Below are positions 37,401 to 52,400 of a stretch of 64,000 nt of DNA, piece by piece. Positions within the stretch are counted from its first letter, which is position 1. The number at the start of each line of letters is the position of its first letter. The notes under the pieces are model-generated. The model did no database searches and had not been told where the DNA came from. It saw nothing but the letters and a program-made list of their open reading frames with translations. A program made the translations under genes and the position numbers. Source of the stretch: Sympetrum striolatum (Eukaryota > Arthropoda > Insecta > Odonata > Libellulidae); NCBI GenBank assembly GCA_947579665.1, contig CANPUZ010000057.1, positions 310,001 to 374,000 on the forward strand, written 5' to 3'.

Positions 37401-40400
37401 AGAATTTTGCTTCCAATCGAAATACAAACCCACCAGTCCAGAAAGGACAAAAACATCATCTTACAAGGGAACCACTGCTGCAAAGAGCCCTTCATAATAC
37501 TTCATGAAATTGCTTGTTTAGCAACTGCTAGTAACAAATCAGAAGCTGTTTTGAACAACTCTCCCTTGTTTTTTAATAATGAGCACTTCAAAATTAGCGT
37601 CTGATCTCTTGAAATCCATAGTCTAACATTGTTTGTGACATTGACATGCGACTTTGAACCTCAATGTCATGGGTTCGATTCCAGAACGCCCCAAAGTCCC
37701 GCTTTTTCTCGTAAGGATACATGGTGGGGATTTCGAAAATTTTGAGGCACTTCCGGGCAAAGCAGAGCTGAAATTGGAGGCATCAATAGAAGCAAGGCGT
37801 ATTCAACGAAAATCAGAAAGACATCTTCAATGATTATCCTTGGTTCGATGCTAGGTCAGGGCAAATATCCTCCCTTTAAAATGTACTGTAGCGATTTTTA
37901 AGATTTTTTTTCACATCTTCCCGATGACATGGAAAATTGAAACTCGGCACGTGGATAGAGATTATGAATATATTTTATAATCTACTTTTAGCAATTCGCT
38001 GATGGTCCTTGGTTCAATCCCAGAGGGCCATTTATATTCCCCAATGCATTTCTTACGGGGATAACGGAATCCTATTTTAGGTCCTCCCCGGTATGATAGC
38101 GACTTCAAAATTTGCGTCACATAAGATCAAGTCCTACCAAGTTATAATAATGTTTACATAACTGCCAATAGGTCCTTGGTTAGACACCAGACATCTCTAA
38201 AATAAGAAATTGCTACGATTTTAAAGATTTTTTTGAACCCTTTCTCGTTAACATAGAAACTTAAAACTTTGCATGTGATTAAAGATCATAAAAAAATTTC
38301 ATATATGCTGTTTAAAGTTTTGCTGATTTTCCTTGGTTCAATCCCATTGAGTCATTTACCCTATGCATTTCCGATGGGGATAATAAGTCTTATTTCAGGA
38401 CCTTCCCGGTATGATATGGACTTCAAACTTTGCATTAAATAAGATCGGGTCCTAAAAAGTTATAATGTCTAATCGCATCCACCAATAGGTCCTAGGTTTG
38501 ACACCAGGCGTATATAATTTTAGAAATTGCAACGATTTTTAAGTTTTTTTTAAAGCCCTTCCCGATAACATTGAAACTCAAAATTTGGCATGTGAATAAA
38601 GATTATAAATACATTTCTTATGCTTGCAGTATGCAAGCCACTTTTACTCATATGGCATATATATGTATGTATTTATTTTTTATAGATTTGTATTTTAATT
38701 TGTTATATCAATTGTATTTTCTTATATTATGTAAAATTAATGTGAGTAAAACTAAAGTTTTGAGGTTCACTAAAGGAAAGAAAGCTAAGTTAACCATTAG
38801 GGTGGATGGGGAAAATCTAGAGCAGGTAGATAAATTTTCTTATTTGGGAAGTACTCTCTCTTGGGACGGAAGATGTAAAGATGAGGTTCGTGAAAGAATA
38901 GCCTTAGCAAAGGAAGACTTTATGAATTAATGACCAAAGGTCTTGATAAAGGAATCAGGAAAAGATTGGTGAAATCCCTGGTCTGGAGTGTGTTGCTCTA
39001 TGGGTGCGAAACATGGACCTTGAGAAAGGAAGAAGTCAAGCGATTGGAGGCCTTCGAGATGTGGCGTAGAATGGAAAAAGTTAGTTGGGTTGATATGAAA
39101 ACAAACACGGAAGTGTTAGAGATGGTCGGGGAGGAGAGGGCTTTAATTGGCGTGATTAAGCATCGTCAGAAGAAATGGGTGGGCCAAATATTGAGGGGAT
39201 TGGTAAAGGTTGTAATGGAGGGTAGGATTCAGGGGAAAAAACAGAGGAGAAGACAGAAATAAGGGGTTGGGTTAAATATAAGGATATGAAGGAGATGGCT
39301 ATTAATAGGGATTTTTGATTGACCGAACCTACCGAAAGGTAGAACACTTATGATGATATTATGTAAATATCTTGGTTAAATGGAAGATGGGTCTAACAAG
39401 TCCCAATTCCGTCAAATAAAGTCCCTTGATAATAATAATCATCCTAGTATTTTTTGATTGAATGCATAAATCAAGCTACGTCCTGCGCTGGAGCGTAAAG
39501 TGTACTCACAGATCCATTCTTGGCCGTCTCCTCTTCCTCCGGCAATCCATTTTCTTTGGGCTTCTCCTCATCGTCCTTGGCGCCTGAAATGGGATCAAAA
39601 CGTTAACAAACTCATGCAAAAACAAACAATTTCATTTAACAGCTGAAGCCAAGGCTTTAAAATGATACAAATAGGATTAATTTAATATTGGGAATGTTTT
39701 TAGGTTAGTTAAGTTAGAAAATAACTAGCAGACTTACCCATTGATTCTCAACAGAGCGAAAGTAAAAGATCTGTAACCTATCAAGAACTTATCGAAGAGA
39801 GTATTTTTATACACATTCCATATTCACTTTTTACTTTCTCCCTATGCGTAGTATAGAGAAAGTATTGTATTATCGACCTTCAGATATCAACAGAAATATA
39901 TGTTTTGGGGCCCATAGAGTTCGTTTTCACTGTTTTCCCGAATGTCTGTGTGTGTCTGTCTGTCTGTGGCAAAAAAGTTTGTGGGTGCTCTATCTTAAAA
40001 AGTAATTATTCGATCATTTCCAAAATTCATATTTAGTATTTTCCTAACAATGCCAAGAGTTGATTAGTTTTTGGTGAATATCGCTTTGCCGGAAGTTGCG
40101 GTTTATCCGGAACAAAAGTTTGTTTCTTAAATATCTGTCAAAATGCAATGTAGGTATATACAATTACACACAAAATTTATAGATAATGTATATTACAACT
40201 TTTGTTAGAAACATTTTTTTGTAACACTGATTGTTTAGGAGTTGTTAGTCAATACTCGCAAACCATAAGTTGCTATTTATCCAAAAATTGTAGTTTTTCT
40301 TAAATATCTCTTACTGAGTGTGATGTATTTATATACAATTTGTACAATAATTATAGACAATGTATTTTACTACAACTTTTATTTGAAACATTTTTCCATA

Positions 40401-43400
40401 ACTCTCATTGTTTAGGAGTTATTTATATATTACTGGCATAGGCTTCTTTTTTCAATAAATACGGAGAAAGTCGTGTGTTAGCCACATCAGATTTATTAAT
40501 TCATTCGGTAACTTTCTGTTTGCCGTTAATTGAAAGTTTGGCCTTGACTTTATGTCGCATAATTTAAAAGAGACGAATGTAGAATCCATTATTCTTGGAC
40601 ATTGTAAAGCTTAAATCTGATCCTATAATAATAGGGTACACATAAATCTTCTAAACGATATACTTTGGACAAAACTTTGCGTAATTATGACCGTGGTAAT
40701 ATTTCAAACCTGGTTGACGATTAATGCGAGGTGTGGGATATTTGGGCAAAAACTTAGACTTTTTGTATTAACTAGCAGAAGTGCGTGGGAACTTGTATAT
40801 GTCAGTGTATTACACGAAGGGCTTTATATATACTTAGATTATAAAATTTGACTCCTATTTTATTACTGAGGAGTCACCTTAATTGACACTTTTAAAAAAA
40901 AATGACTCACCGCCAGACATTAAGACTCTACTGCTGACCTACAAAAACTATTTACCGTATTTGACAGCATATAAGACGCACCCTCATTAAGTTGGCCAAT
41001 CACAAGGAAAAAAAGTTTTAATAGTCCGTGCAAAAGCGCAGTAATACAATAACTTTAAATGTAGTTTCTTTTAGTTGTCACGTTTCGAAAAAGCCAAATA
41101 TTAACACAATCATTGAATGCGATTACCAAAGATATTTACTATTAAGAAATTTTAACAAACGGAAGCTATTTTGACATTAAATATTTCAATAATTGAACGG
41201 CAATCAATGGAACAAAATACAAAATAAAGCAGAAACAATATAAAATACAGATTCGTGGAAAACATATTATGATTTTTAGCAGTCTTCAATTGATCTTCCT
41301 GCAGTCGCCAAGTAAGTATCATTTTTTCGGTAGGTGGTGGACCAAAATGCTTTGTGCTGCTGCTTTGTTTCCATGCACTTTAGCGTAATTTAACACTCCT
41401 AGTTTATGTTGAATAGTGTAGTTTAATCTCTTATTTCCTGTAGTCATATTTCCGAGGGTATTTTTTTTAATAAATAGTTTTACTCAGCAAGAAGAGGACA
41501 CGCTGTTTTGTTATGATCAACTGGTTCAAACTGGCTGATCCAAACCTTAAAATACCGCGATACCGCTGCCAGATAGCGCTAAAATAGTCCAAATCCGCCC
41601 AATGTTCATTTTCAAACTACATAATAAGTAATATCAAAGTGATAATCAGAGTATAGCTGATATAATGGAGCCGAAATAGGTAGTATAGACCATTTGGGCT
41701 AAAAATAGCATTCAGTATTGTAAGTTAACCTGTGGAGGTTGAACCTTCACATATAAGACGCAGGGAAATTTTTCGAGACATAATTTAGGAAAAAAGGTAA
41801 ATACGGTATTTTTCGTACTGTTATAAATTTGTGTAAACACAACAAAAATTGCTGAATTAACTCCCCTGCTTAGCGCGGGAAATTTAAAAGACCGCGGAAA
41901 TGCACTTCCGAAGTAAAACACATGTAAGTCACAAACTACGAAACGTGAGAAAATAAAGTCTGTATCATGTTTTAGATAATGAGATTGATTTATGAGCTAA
42001 AAGAGAAACCACATTTCAGAGCAATAGATTGATTTGTTTATGAGCAACAGTCGGAAAAACGGAATTTGGGAAATTTTTCACCAATTTTCGTGTTGATGAA
42101 CCTCTGGTGAGAAAGCTACGAAGCGTAGAATGACGCTGTTTAATGCATTTTGTAGACGAATCAATTGCCCATAATGAACAATCAATCAGGAGTTTGTATC
42201 ATTGCTGAAAGGTTTTAACAATCAGATGCAAATCACACCCGGCACCGCATCCAACCTAAATATCCGCCATTTTTAATTTTTTTCGTCGACATATACGCAA
42301 AAATGTTTTTTTTCCGCTAATTTTCCATCATGATCTTATTATGCAGCATGCAGCCAATTTCAAGGCCATTACTGTATTATAGGAGGCGTAACGGTATGTA
42401 GTATTCGAAATGTTTACGTAAATGCAACATTGGCACAACAAAACCAGAGAAAGTCTGTATCATTTATTCTGTCTTCAAAATACCTGTAACTTACAGAATC
42501 TTCAGTTATTTAAATTACACAAAGTTAGCAACCTAACGTTATTTATAGCAACGTTAACATCTAATATAGGAATTTCATTTCACGAGAGAGATATGGAAAT
42601 CTATTAACCGAAACGCTTCTACTAGTAACTTAATTATTCAGGTGTTTATTATGCATGTTGCAAATGACGGAGCCTTTATTCCACCTCCAGTATTATTATA
42701 CAACGTTATTTACTGCAATGAAGATACTAATGAATGAAGTTTTTGTTAATACTGCATTTGGGATGAAAGAAAAATGACCACTTTCAGTGGTTTTAAAAAT
42801 TTTGGAGTATTTTTTTCCTTTTGATATGGAGAGAAATTCATTACATATTGTTCGTACATCAATTCATCTTATTCATTCTTTCATTCCCTTGAGAATCATT
42901 GGGTACTTCTGCTAGCACCATACTATAAATGTATCATGTCATAAATATATGTAAATAATTAATGATTAGTTAACTTAGATTATGTTTTAGTATTTTCCAA
43001 ATTGCAAGCCGCAGATAATTTTTTTATTTAATATATTGTATTTTTTGTTTATTTTCTCTTTTTGTCTTTTAACACTTTCCTATGAACTATGTTTTTGATT
43101 ATTTTCAATGTACAAGACCTTTTAATCTTTCAATTGTAAGTATTTCTTAATGTAATTTCATTTTCTTCATTTCTTTGAGATTTATCTCCCATTGTTCAAC
43201 GTTTATTTTAATTCGTCTATAATTAATGTCAGTTTAGTGAAGTTGATTCATTTTATCTGATTGTTTGTAATGCAGTTGTTTTTCCCCCTTTCTTATTGTA
43301 CAATTTCTATATTTTCACTGCCTGTCTATCATAACTTTTCTATCTCCTTCATCAAAAATTTAATTTTCTATTGTAGATTTCGCAGGTTTTTCACACTCCC

Positions 43401-46400
43401 CTTCCTGTGAGTGTTTTCCTGCAGTGGATTCTTTTTCCTGAGCCCTCAGCTTAGGTTTTTTAAAATCCACATACTAGTTTTCTTCGTGTACTTTTGCAAA
43501 CTATCTCTGTCTTTCTGTTTCGCATAAGACGATGGGTTAGGTGTAAGAAGAGATTTTCTAGTCTCAATCTCGCCCAAATAAAGATATAATTATTATTATT
43601 GTAAATATACTTCCAAGTGCTAATTCACACCACAAGCATGATGGAGCTCAATGTAAAACATTAAGCAAATCCAATAAAATTAATGAGAATTAAAAGAATC
43701 GGCAATGACCTGATGCAGCTGCTCCTGACGAACCTCCGGATTCGGATTCCTCCTTGGCCTTTGACGCCTTCGGACTTGTAGATCCTGGAATGCAAACAAA
43801 CACACTCAGTAGAATAGTTTTACAAACACTTTGAGTTTAAATTCACTTCATCAGACCAATAATTTTCTTAAGTGTGTGTGAGTGTGTATGTGTGTGTGTG
43901 TGTATGTGTGTGTCTGTGTGTATGTATGTGTATGTGTGTGTGTGTGTGTGTGATAGTGGGCGCTCTAACGTAAAAACTATTAGTCGTATCAATACCAAAC
44001 TTCATATATAGCGTATCTGGCAAATACAATACTTTCTCTATACTACGCATAGATAGAAAGTAAAAATATATAACAATTGCAGATGATTTAGTAATGTTGG
44101 CTGATGACATGCACTGCAAAGGCTGCTAAAGGTTCTGGAAGAAGGGATGAAGATAAAGATAGGAAAGACAAAGGTGATGCCAGTAAACTGTGGAGATCGT
44201 ACAAATGTGAGAATAAATGAAGGCATAATAGAAAAAGTTATAAATAGTGATGGGTCGATTCGATTCTATGCCAAGAATCGGAATCGAAAATGAGTATTTA
44301 CGAAGGTGAAAAATCGATTCTGATCCAGTAGTACTTCAAACCACAAATTTATACACGACCATGCTTCCAAAAGTCATTTAAATTTTCCCACGACGTAATC
44401 GTAAAAACAAAACACATTCGAATCAGCGTAATGACCATTTCTTCCATGCCGTAGTCCCATAGTGGTGTTAATGATACATAAGTTTTCTAGGTGCACAATG
44501 CTGTCGTCGACTTTGGTAAATTTCTAGTTTCACACAGTTAAAACGCAAACTGTGTAAACCTATAAATTTACCCTCGCTATAATTCGTATAATAAGCCGCA
44601 GTGTTTGAAGTATCATCCCTGAAAATATCATCGAAAACGGGCTAAATCTAGTGGGTTAAAAAAAATGCAAACTGCGTGAATCTAGAAATCTAGAATCATT
44701 TTCATATTGATTCTGTATATGATCAAATTGCCGTGTGTATCCACTGCCACGCAAGAATTTTTCATGGTGGAACTTCAAAATCTATTAAAACATTTTAATT
44801 AACAGCATAGATCCCTAGTAAAGGTTTCATCACAGAAAGATGGGACACTTGAAATTTCGCCATTTAATTACATGGCGATGATATGAGTGATGCTTTTGTT
44901 AACTGATTCTTTCACTGAGTAATATTTTTTTACGTGGTTGTCTTGTTGCCTGGAATTAAGTGATATTTTTCTTGGAGCCTATGGCATCAGAATCGACGGA
45001 ATCGGTATTGGTAGAATCAGTATCGTAATGTCAGAACCGGAATCGCTAAAATTTTGGAATCGACCCATCACTAGTTAAAAACTATAGGTACCTAGGAACT
45101 ATGATAAGAGATAATTGGAGAATTGTTGCAGAAATAAAAGCAAGAATAGCAAAAGAGGTCCTCAGCCAAAAGATAAACTTGCTACGCTGTAAGAACTTAG
45201 ATCTGGGGCTGAGAATAAGGTTAGCAAAGTGTTATGTTTGGAGCAAAGTATGGATGTGAGGCTAAGGACGTAAAGAAAGTGGGAAAGGAAGAGAATTGAG
45301 GCGTTTGAAATGTGGGCGTGGAGAAGAATGGAGAGTTATTTGTGTCCAATCTTCGTTTCCTTTAACCTTTTGCGCCTCTTAAATTCTTGCATCCGGTTTT
45401 GTTAAAATGTTCTGGCCGGGTAGCCTACATGGTTAAGGCAGCCTCCCGGATAGAGGAAGATCCAGGGTTCAATTCCCGGCCCTGTCAGACTTTTTTCGAG
45501 TCCATTTTTTCTTGGTATTTTTCCTGGGTGCACATTCCCCTTACGTGCTAAGTACCTTCAACCCTTTCCCTGAAATTGTCTCTTTAAATACGATGCTGCT
45601 TATCCTAATGTGATCTTAGAATATATTTTTTAAACCAATGCTGCCTTAGTTGAAGGAATTATCCTTTCAAAAGATACGAGATAAAATATTGAGTTATTGT
45701 GTTTTTATACACATTTTTGTAACTTTTTTTGGGTTTATTGCTTTGTAAATTATCATAGCTTGGCATTAGCTACCTACAATTATGAAGCATGTGTTACAAT
45801 AAAAAATCAGACTGTTACACTGGTATTTATCATTGTTAATTTCTCCGTTGAGAATCAATGGGCACTTCAGCTAGTATTTATATAAATATATGAATTAATA
45901 TATATAAATTAATGACTATGTTTATTTGTATAACTTTACACATTCTGAATTTTATGAGTGTGGAAATGGAATGCCAGAATGAACACTTCGACTTTCAAAT
46001 GCACCCTTCCAGAAATTTAGAGATTTCTACACAAATTCACAGCACTTTCAGAACCATTCACATCTAACGGAAATGCATGACGAGAAACTAACCTGACGCA
46101 GCATCTTTGTCCTCATCTTCCGATGATTCGGAGGCTGGAAAGAAAAAAGTAACATTGAAAAAAAGACTCCGTAATTTCATACACTTTCAGGAAATAACAA
46201 ATTCACAAATTTCCATGAGTTAAGATGTACAGTCAAATCTCGTTACCATGCCACTCTCGCTATTATACCACTTTCGCTCAGTCCCGACAAAATTCAATAC
46301 AAAATAAATTTACTCTGACACCCCCTACTCTCTTTACTAATGTGTGACTGTTAAAAGGCACGAGTCCCATCGAAGCGTATGAAGTTGACGAAGGCACACG

Positions 46401-49400
46401 ACCCGAAGCGTGAGGAGGGAGTGTTCACGTGGCTGAAGCAAGGAAGAGGACAGAATCTGTCGAGGGAAAGGAGTTCACGTTGCTCGACACTCTACACATC
46501 GCCCGGTGAGCTTGGGAGCGGGTTGACTAAAAGAACTTCTCTTTGGGTTACCTCAAATTATATTTGCATACAGCCAAACAAAAAAAAATATAATGCCACA
46601 ATAATTGAATAGAAAAAAAATAATGAAAAAAGGAAAAACAGAAAGAGTGTATTTGAAAAATATTTCCTAAGTTTTCATTTGAAAAGAGACATTTCCTTAA
46701 ATCTCTAAGAAATACAAAAATAGGAGTTAGAATAAACAGATTGCCTGGGAGAGAATAGTTAAGGCGCTATCTACTATATATAATTCCTTCTCCGGATTCA
46801 TATAGATAGATACATAGATAGGATACTAATTCACAGGCTAAACCACAAGCGTCATAGACTTGAAATTTTTACAGCGTAAAGGCCCTGACGTGAAACCACC
46901 AGGAAAGTGCGATTTTGAACCTCAGTGTCATGGGTTCGATGCCAGAAGGCCCCGAAAACCCAATTTTTCCCTTTTAAATGAGTTGCTTTAATTTTTGGGA
47001 ATTTTAAAAAATACTTCCCGGATAAGTAGAGAATCGAAACTCAAGGAGCCGATAGATATTGTCATGATCTATCCAAAACATTAGTGGCTTTCACAGAAAA
47101 TATCCTGAGTTCGATGGTAGGACTATGCAAAAATCTCACATTTAAAATACACTGGGGTAGTTTTTCATTATTTTTTGGTGCACTTATCAAAATGATAGGA
47201 AGATCTTGCTTATATGGAAGCTTATATTAAGCATAGGGTTTTGAAAAAAAATTAAGATAAGACGGAACTGTTCCTGGGTTCGTTGCCAGAGCACATTAAA
47301 ATTTCTCACATAAGGAATATATGTGAAAAGTAGGACGTCGTTTGAGGCAGTTGCAGCAAATACTTCTGCTTAAATTTTCACACATATTTATTATTATATA
47401 TTTCACACACATATATTATTTCTTATTATTAGGGGTCTTTATTATAGGTGAGATTGAGGCTAAAAAGTCTCCTCTTCCATCTAACCTGTCGTTAAGTTGT
47501 TACATTATTAAGAGTATATTATATGTATCAATGAAACTTAGAGGAAAATAGCAGAAAATGTAAGAAGGGATTGCGGATTTTAAAAAAATCTAAGAAAAAG
47601 CTTAGGAAAAATATCCGCTGCAGGATAACACTTACAAAGAAGGGGGGTGTGAAAAACCTGTGCAAACCTAACGATAACATAAACTAAAAGCCATTGAAGA
47701 AAACAATATAACCTGAAAAATTACAAGAAATGTTGGAGACGTATTATCAAGACAAATAATGAAAGTTGACAAAAAATGAAACGCAGAGAATGCAGTAGAT
47801 ACATACACTTGTGATAAAAATATGACTGAACTAGAAAAAGCAAAATAAAACACGATCAATCCAAAATAACGCTGAACAATAATTATATAAGAGAGTTAAA
47901 ATCATGATTTAGGCATAAACAATAATCTAAAATAAGTTAATATTATGGAAATACAAAATAGGAAAAAACATCAACATCAACACATAGAAGAGGTGGTAAA
48001 TTTACTCTAAATTAAACCATTTGTAGTATGCAAGCTGCATTTTACTCGTATACATATACGTATGTTTAAAGAATTCATAGTTATAAGGGAAACACCAGGT
48101 TTGGGGGAAAAAGATTCAAACGAAACATGTGATTCTGTTGCTAGGTCTAGGTATTACTATAGACAATTCAATTCTTCAATGTTTTTGTGAATCTTTTTAA
48201 TTAATTTTGTCGGGAATTATTACATATCCGAAAAAGATTAAATGAAGAGGTACTAACCGTTGTTTATAGCTGCCATGGCTTTGCCGTACTTGGCAATTAG
48301 CGCCTGCAGAGGCATCTTTGCCTCTTTGAACAGGTTCTTGACGCTATCCTCAGATTCGTCAGATTCTGCGTCATCGTCCACTGAAAAGAATGAACAAAAT
48401 TCATCGATAATTCATCTGTATGATGAAGTATGCAAGCAATGTTTACTCGTAATAGATACATACACATTTCTATCGATATATATACTGTAACGTAGTGATG
48501 GGTGATTCTGATTCGATTTATCAGAAAATCGATATTATCAATACGATTTACGATATTTTCGAATGCTTCTTACAACTGAATCCGATTTTTTTCCGATTCG
48601 ATTTTATTCTGATTCCAATGCAATTCAATGTGAAACGATTCACCTTTAAATATTGGATACCAGATAGCAGTACCATAGTATTCCAATTAATATGATTTGG
48701 ACAATTTGGATTATATTATTTTCGAAAATAGGATACGAGATGGCACTACTCGCAGTACCGCTGATTGTTGTAGCAGAAGCACTAGCCATGACAATTATGT
48801 CATGCTATTTAACCTAAAAAGCTATGTAAAGGACAGTTATAAATTAATTTACGTTATTCAGTATTGATATTCATCAATATAAATGGATTTAACACAATTT
48901 TGGAGAGTAGATGACGAACATGATGTATATCCTTCACATCCGATTCCTGGAACTCTCATGCAGTCATGTTAATCTATAAACATACATCGTTTTTAAGTAT
49001 TATCTGTTGTTTTTTCCTTTCTTCCTTTTAACAATATGTAAATGTTCATATGTAATATATTTTCACTGTATTAGGACTTCTTATACTAGTAATTTGCGGC
49101 AGTAATAGGTATCCCAATTCGCGGTTCAAGAATTCTCATCACGTGACTTCAATATCCAACAGAATTCCAGGAATTCGATACCAATATTATTACGATATGA
49201 ATACGATTCTGATTTTATCATAATTCATTCCGATTCAAATCGATTTCAGTAATATGATTTTTAAAGTGAATCGATTCATGCAAACCGATTTTGCTCTGCT
49301 CCAAATCGCCCATCTCTACTGTAACGCTCCCGCATAGCGGAGAAAACCCGTACTTTCTCCTGCCTGCACAAGGCGTAAGCAGGGGAAATAATGGACAAGT

Positions 49401-52400
49401 GAATAAAGATAGTTTTAAGGGGAAAGGAGAAGAAATGAATTTCGGGAGACGGCAGTTGGTTAATAAGCGGGGCGAAAGGCAGTTGGCTAAGCAGCGTAGC
49501 TCAAATGGGAGTCGGCGATTGGACTCAGCAGAAGGCGACCTCCAAGAAGGCATTGAAGCACCGTCATTCACCATCTCATTATTGATTAATTTGCTTCGTT
49601 TTAATTGGACTATTTCATGAATTATTGTTTTGTTCCATTGGTGTCGTTTTTCTTTGATCTTGGGTCACCACTAAATTGAATTCTTTGATTGAATTTCTGT
49701 TTTTTGTCTTTGTGAAAATAGACGTAATTGCTCAGTACCGGCTAAGTATCACAGACGTACGGAAGGTTACAATACGTATGGGTGTATCACGAAAAACATA
49801 TTTTCAGAATTTCAAGAAGAAAAAGTTTCAGTTGAATTGAAAAAGGTCGAGATTATTTTTCTGGTTTTTTAGCAAAATATTACCAAAAAAGTGAAATTTT
49901 GCCGAAAGTTTTTGATTTTTCGACGGTTTTCAGGTGAACTGCTGGACGGATATTGATAGCACCTTTGGGTCAATTTCGTCAAAAGCCACAAAGCGAGTAC
50001 AAACATGAATAGTGTTTTACGATTCTAAGGCAAAATATGGTCATAAAACCCATTTTTTACTTTTTAATCACATAAAAAATATATATTAATGAACCAGGAT
50101 TTATAATTTAACCAAACTCTTTACAAATTAATAGATTAGTCTTTCAACGATCTCATAATGACACATAGTTTCTTCAACGTTCTCCTTTAGTGACACATTG
50201 TCTCTATACGATTTCATTTTGTTCCTTGCCTTCTCTTCTCCCGACTTCCTTGCATTTCATTGCCGACCTTAGCCTGACGAGTTGCACAGACGAGATCAGA
50301 AATGAAGAGGAACTGTGGAGGGTTGGAGGAGAGTTTAGGAAAAACATGAGGAAAAGGAAAGCAAGATGGATATGCTAAGAGCCTACATAAGAAGATTTAG
50401 GGTCAATGGGAAACGAGGAAGAAGGAAATTTGGAATTCTTACTGATTTGAAGAGAGGAAAGGGCTCTAAAAAAGGATGCTGAGGATAGAGATGGAGAGAG
50501 CAGTTCCATTAAGACCTGTCTGTGGACAGAAATACAATGATATGACTGTAAAATAATTGGAAAACATTGAATTGACAAACAATCTTTACATAGCCATATC
50601 TCGGAAGCGGTTAGAGATAAAAATCTAAAATTTGCATTTTTCTTTGTATAAGCAAGAAGTATAAGTAAACAAAATGTTAATAAAATCTGAAATGTTGAGG
50701 TTAAATGGTTGACATGGAATTAACCAAGATTAAGCATTTCTTCTGCCAAATACCTGAAGATTTAGTCTTGTCCTTGTCGAGGGCAGCGTCATCCTCGGCA
50801 GCCAACTTCTTCAGCACCTTGAGGCCCTTTTTGCTGCCGAGGTGGGCATCCAACGCCAGGAACGCCTCCGCCAACGCCTTCCCAAACTCCCCATCCTTCC
50901 AGCACTCTCTCTGCAGCACGTAATCCGGAAGGAGGTCTGCTACGTACCGCGATACTTCCGCACCTCCATGTCCATCGTAGACACCGAACAGGGACGTCTT
51001 ATTGTCCAATGACGGGAAACAGGAGTGGTTGTCCTGCGGGAAATAGGATGCGACATCACATTAGTAGTAGAAATCGTCAATTACGCAAGACTCTCTTCTT
51101 TCATCCAACTCAATGTCATCTATAATATATAATTCCTTCTCCAGATTCATTCATATATAGATAGATAGGATACTAATGCACAGGCTAAACCACAAGCGTC
51201 ACTGACTTGAAATTTTTACTACGTATTGGCCATAACGTGTAACCGCCAGAAAAATTGAGATCTAGAACCTTTGTGTCATGGGTTCGATTCCAGAGGGCCC
51301 CAAAGTCCCGATTAAATGCATTGCTTTGATTTTCTGGAATTTTTAAAAAATACTTCCCGGACACGTAGAAAATTAAAACTCAAGGAGCCAATATATATGG
51401 TAATGAGCTATCATAAACATCAATGACTCTTATTGAAATTATCCTGAGTTCGATGCTAGGACGATGCAAAAATCTGTCATTTAAAATATGTAGAGGTAGT
51501 TTCTCATTATTTATTTAGAAGAACTTACCGAAATGATAGGAAGTTTTTGCTTATGTGGAAGATGTATATTAAGAATCGATTTTAGAAAAAAATTTTGATA
51601 ATACCATACTGTTCCTGTGTTCGATGCCAGAGCACATTACAAATTCTAGCATAAGGAATATAAGGGAAAAGTAGGGCGTCGTTTGTGGCAGTTGCAGCCA
51701 ATATTTCTGCTTGAATTTTCACACATAGTTAAAGATGGTGATCTTCATTTGTGCTGCATAGTAATTATCATCAGTAAGACCCGGGTTTGATGCCAATGTC
51801 TAAATTGCAGCAAATTTTAAGAATATTTTGAATCCTTTTTTTTCTTTTGAGGACTGTCCCGATACGATGCCAACATGAAATTAGTGTTGTCGATTTGCTT
51901 GCAGTATGCAAGCAACATTATACTTATATAATTGTGCAATTATTACGAATATTATTATATAAAATATACTACGAAAATAATTATTACGAATATTATTATT
52001 AAAAATACAAAGTTTCAGAGTCTGGAACACATTTATTGTATTTACATTAATTTCAACGGGAGAAATTGTCTCAGTTCACGACCAGGAACAGATTAAGTTC
52101 GTGAAACGAGGTTCCACTCTATAGTTATACGAAATACAAAAATATGCGTTTTTGATGCTTCAAAATTTCCCACAAATTATTAGAAGCGCAGCGAGTGTTA
52201 CGATATAAAAATCAAATAAGAAAAACGTATTTACCATCATGGCTTGAGTATTATTTCCATCTCTTAAACCTAAAGGAAAATCAATATATAGTACACAATA
52301 TACAGATAGAATGGAATTACTTTTGTTTGAAACATCACTCAAATAGTGCAACGTAGATCCCTACTCATAACTTTTCACCTAAATTAAAACCTTTTTACAA

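Noticed and set aside
49291..49620. 109-codon plus-strand gene
   Set aside because: It starts inside the hAT element, crosses its duplicated target site, and is also open on the other strand; no domain recognised.
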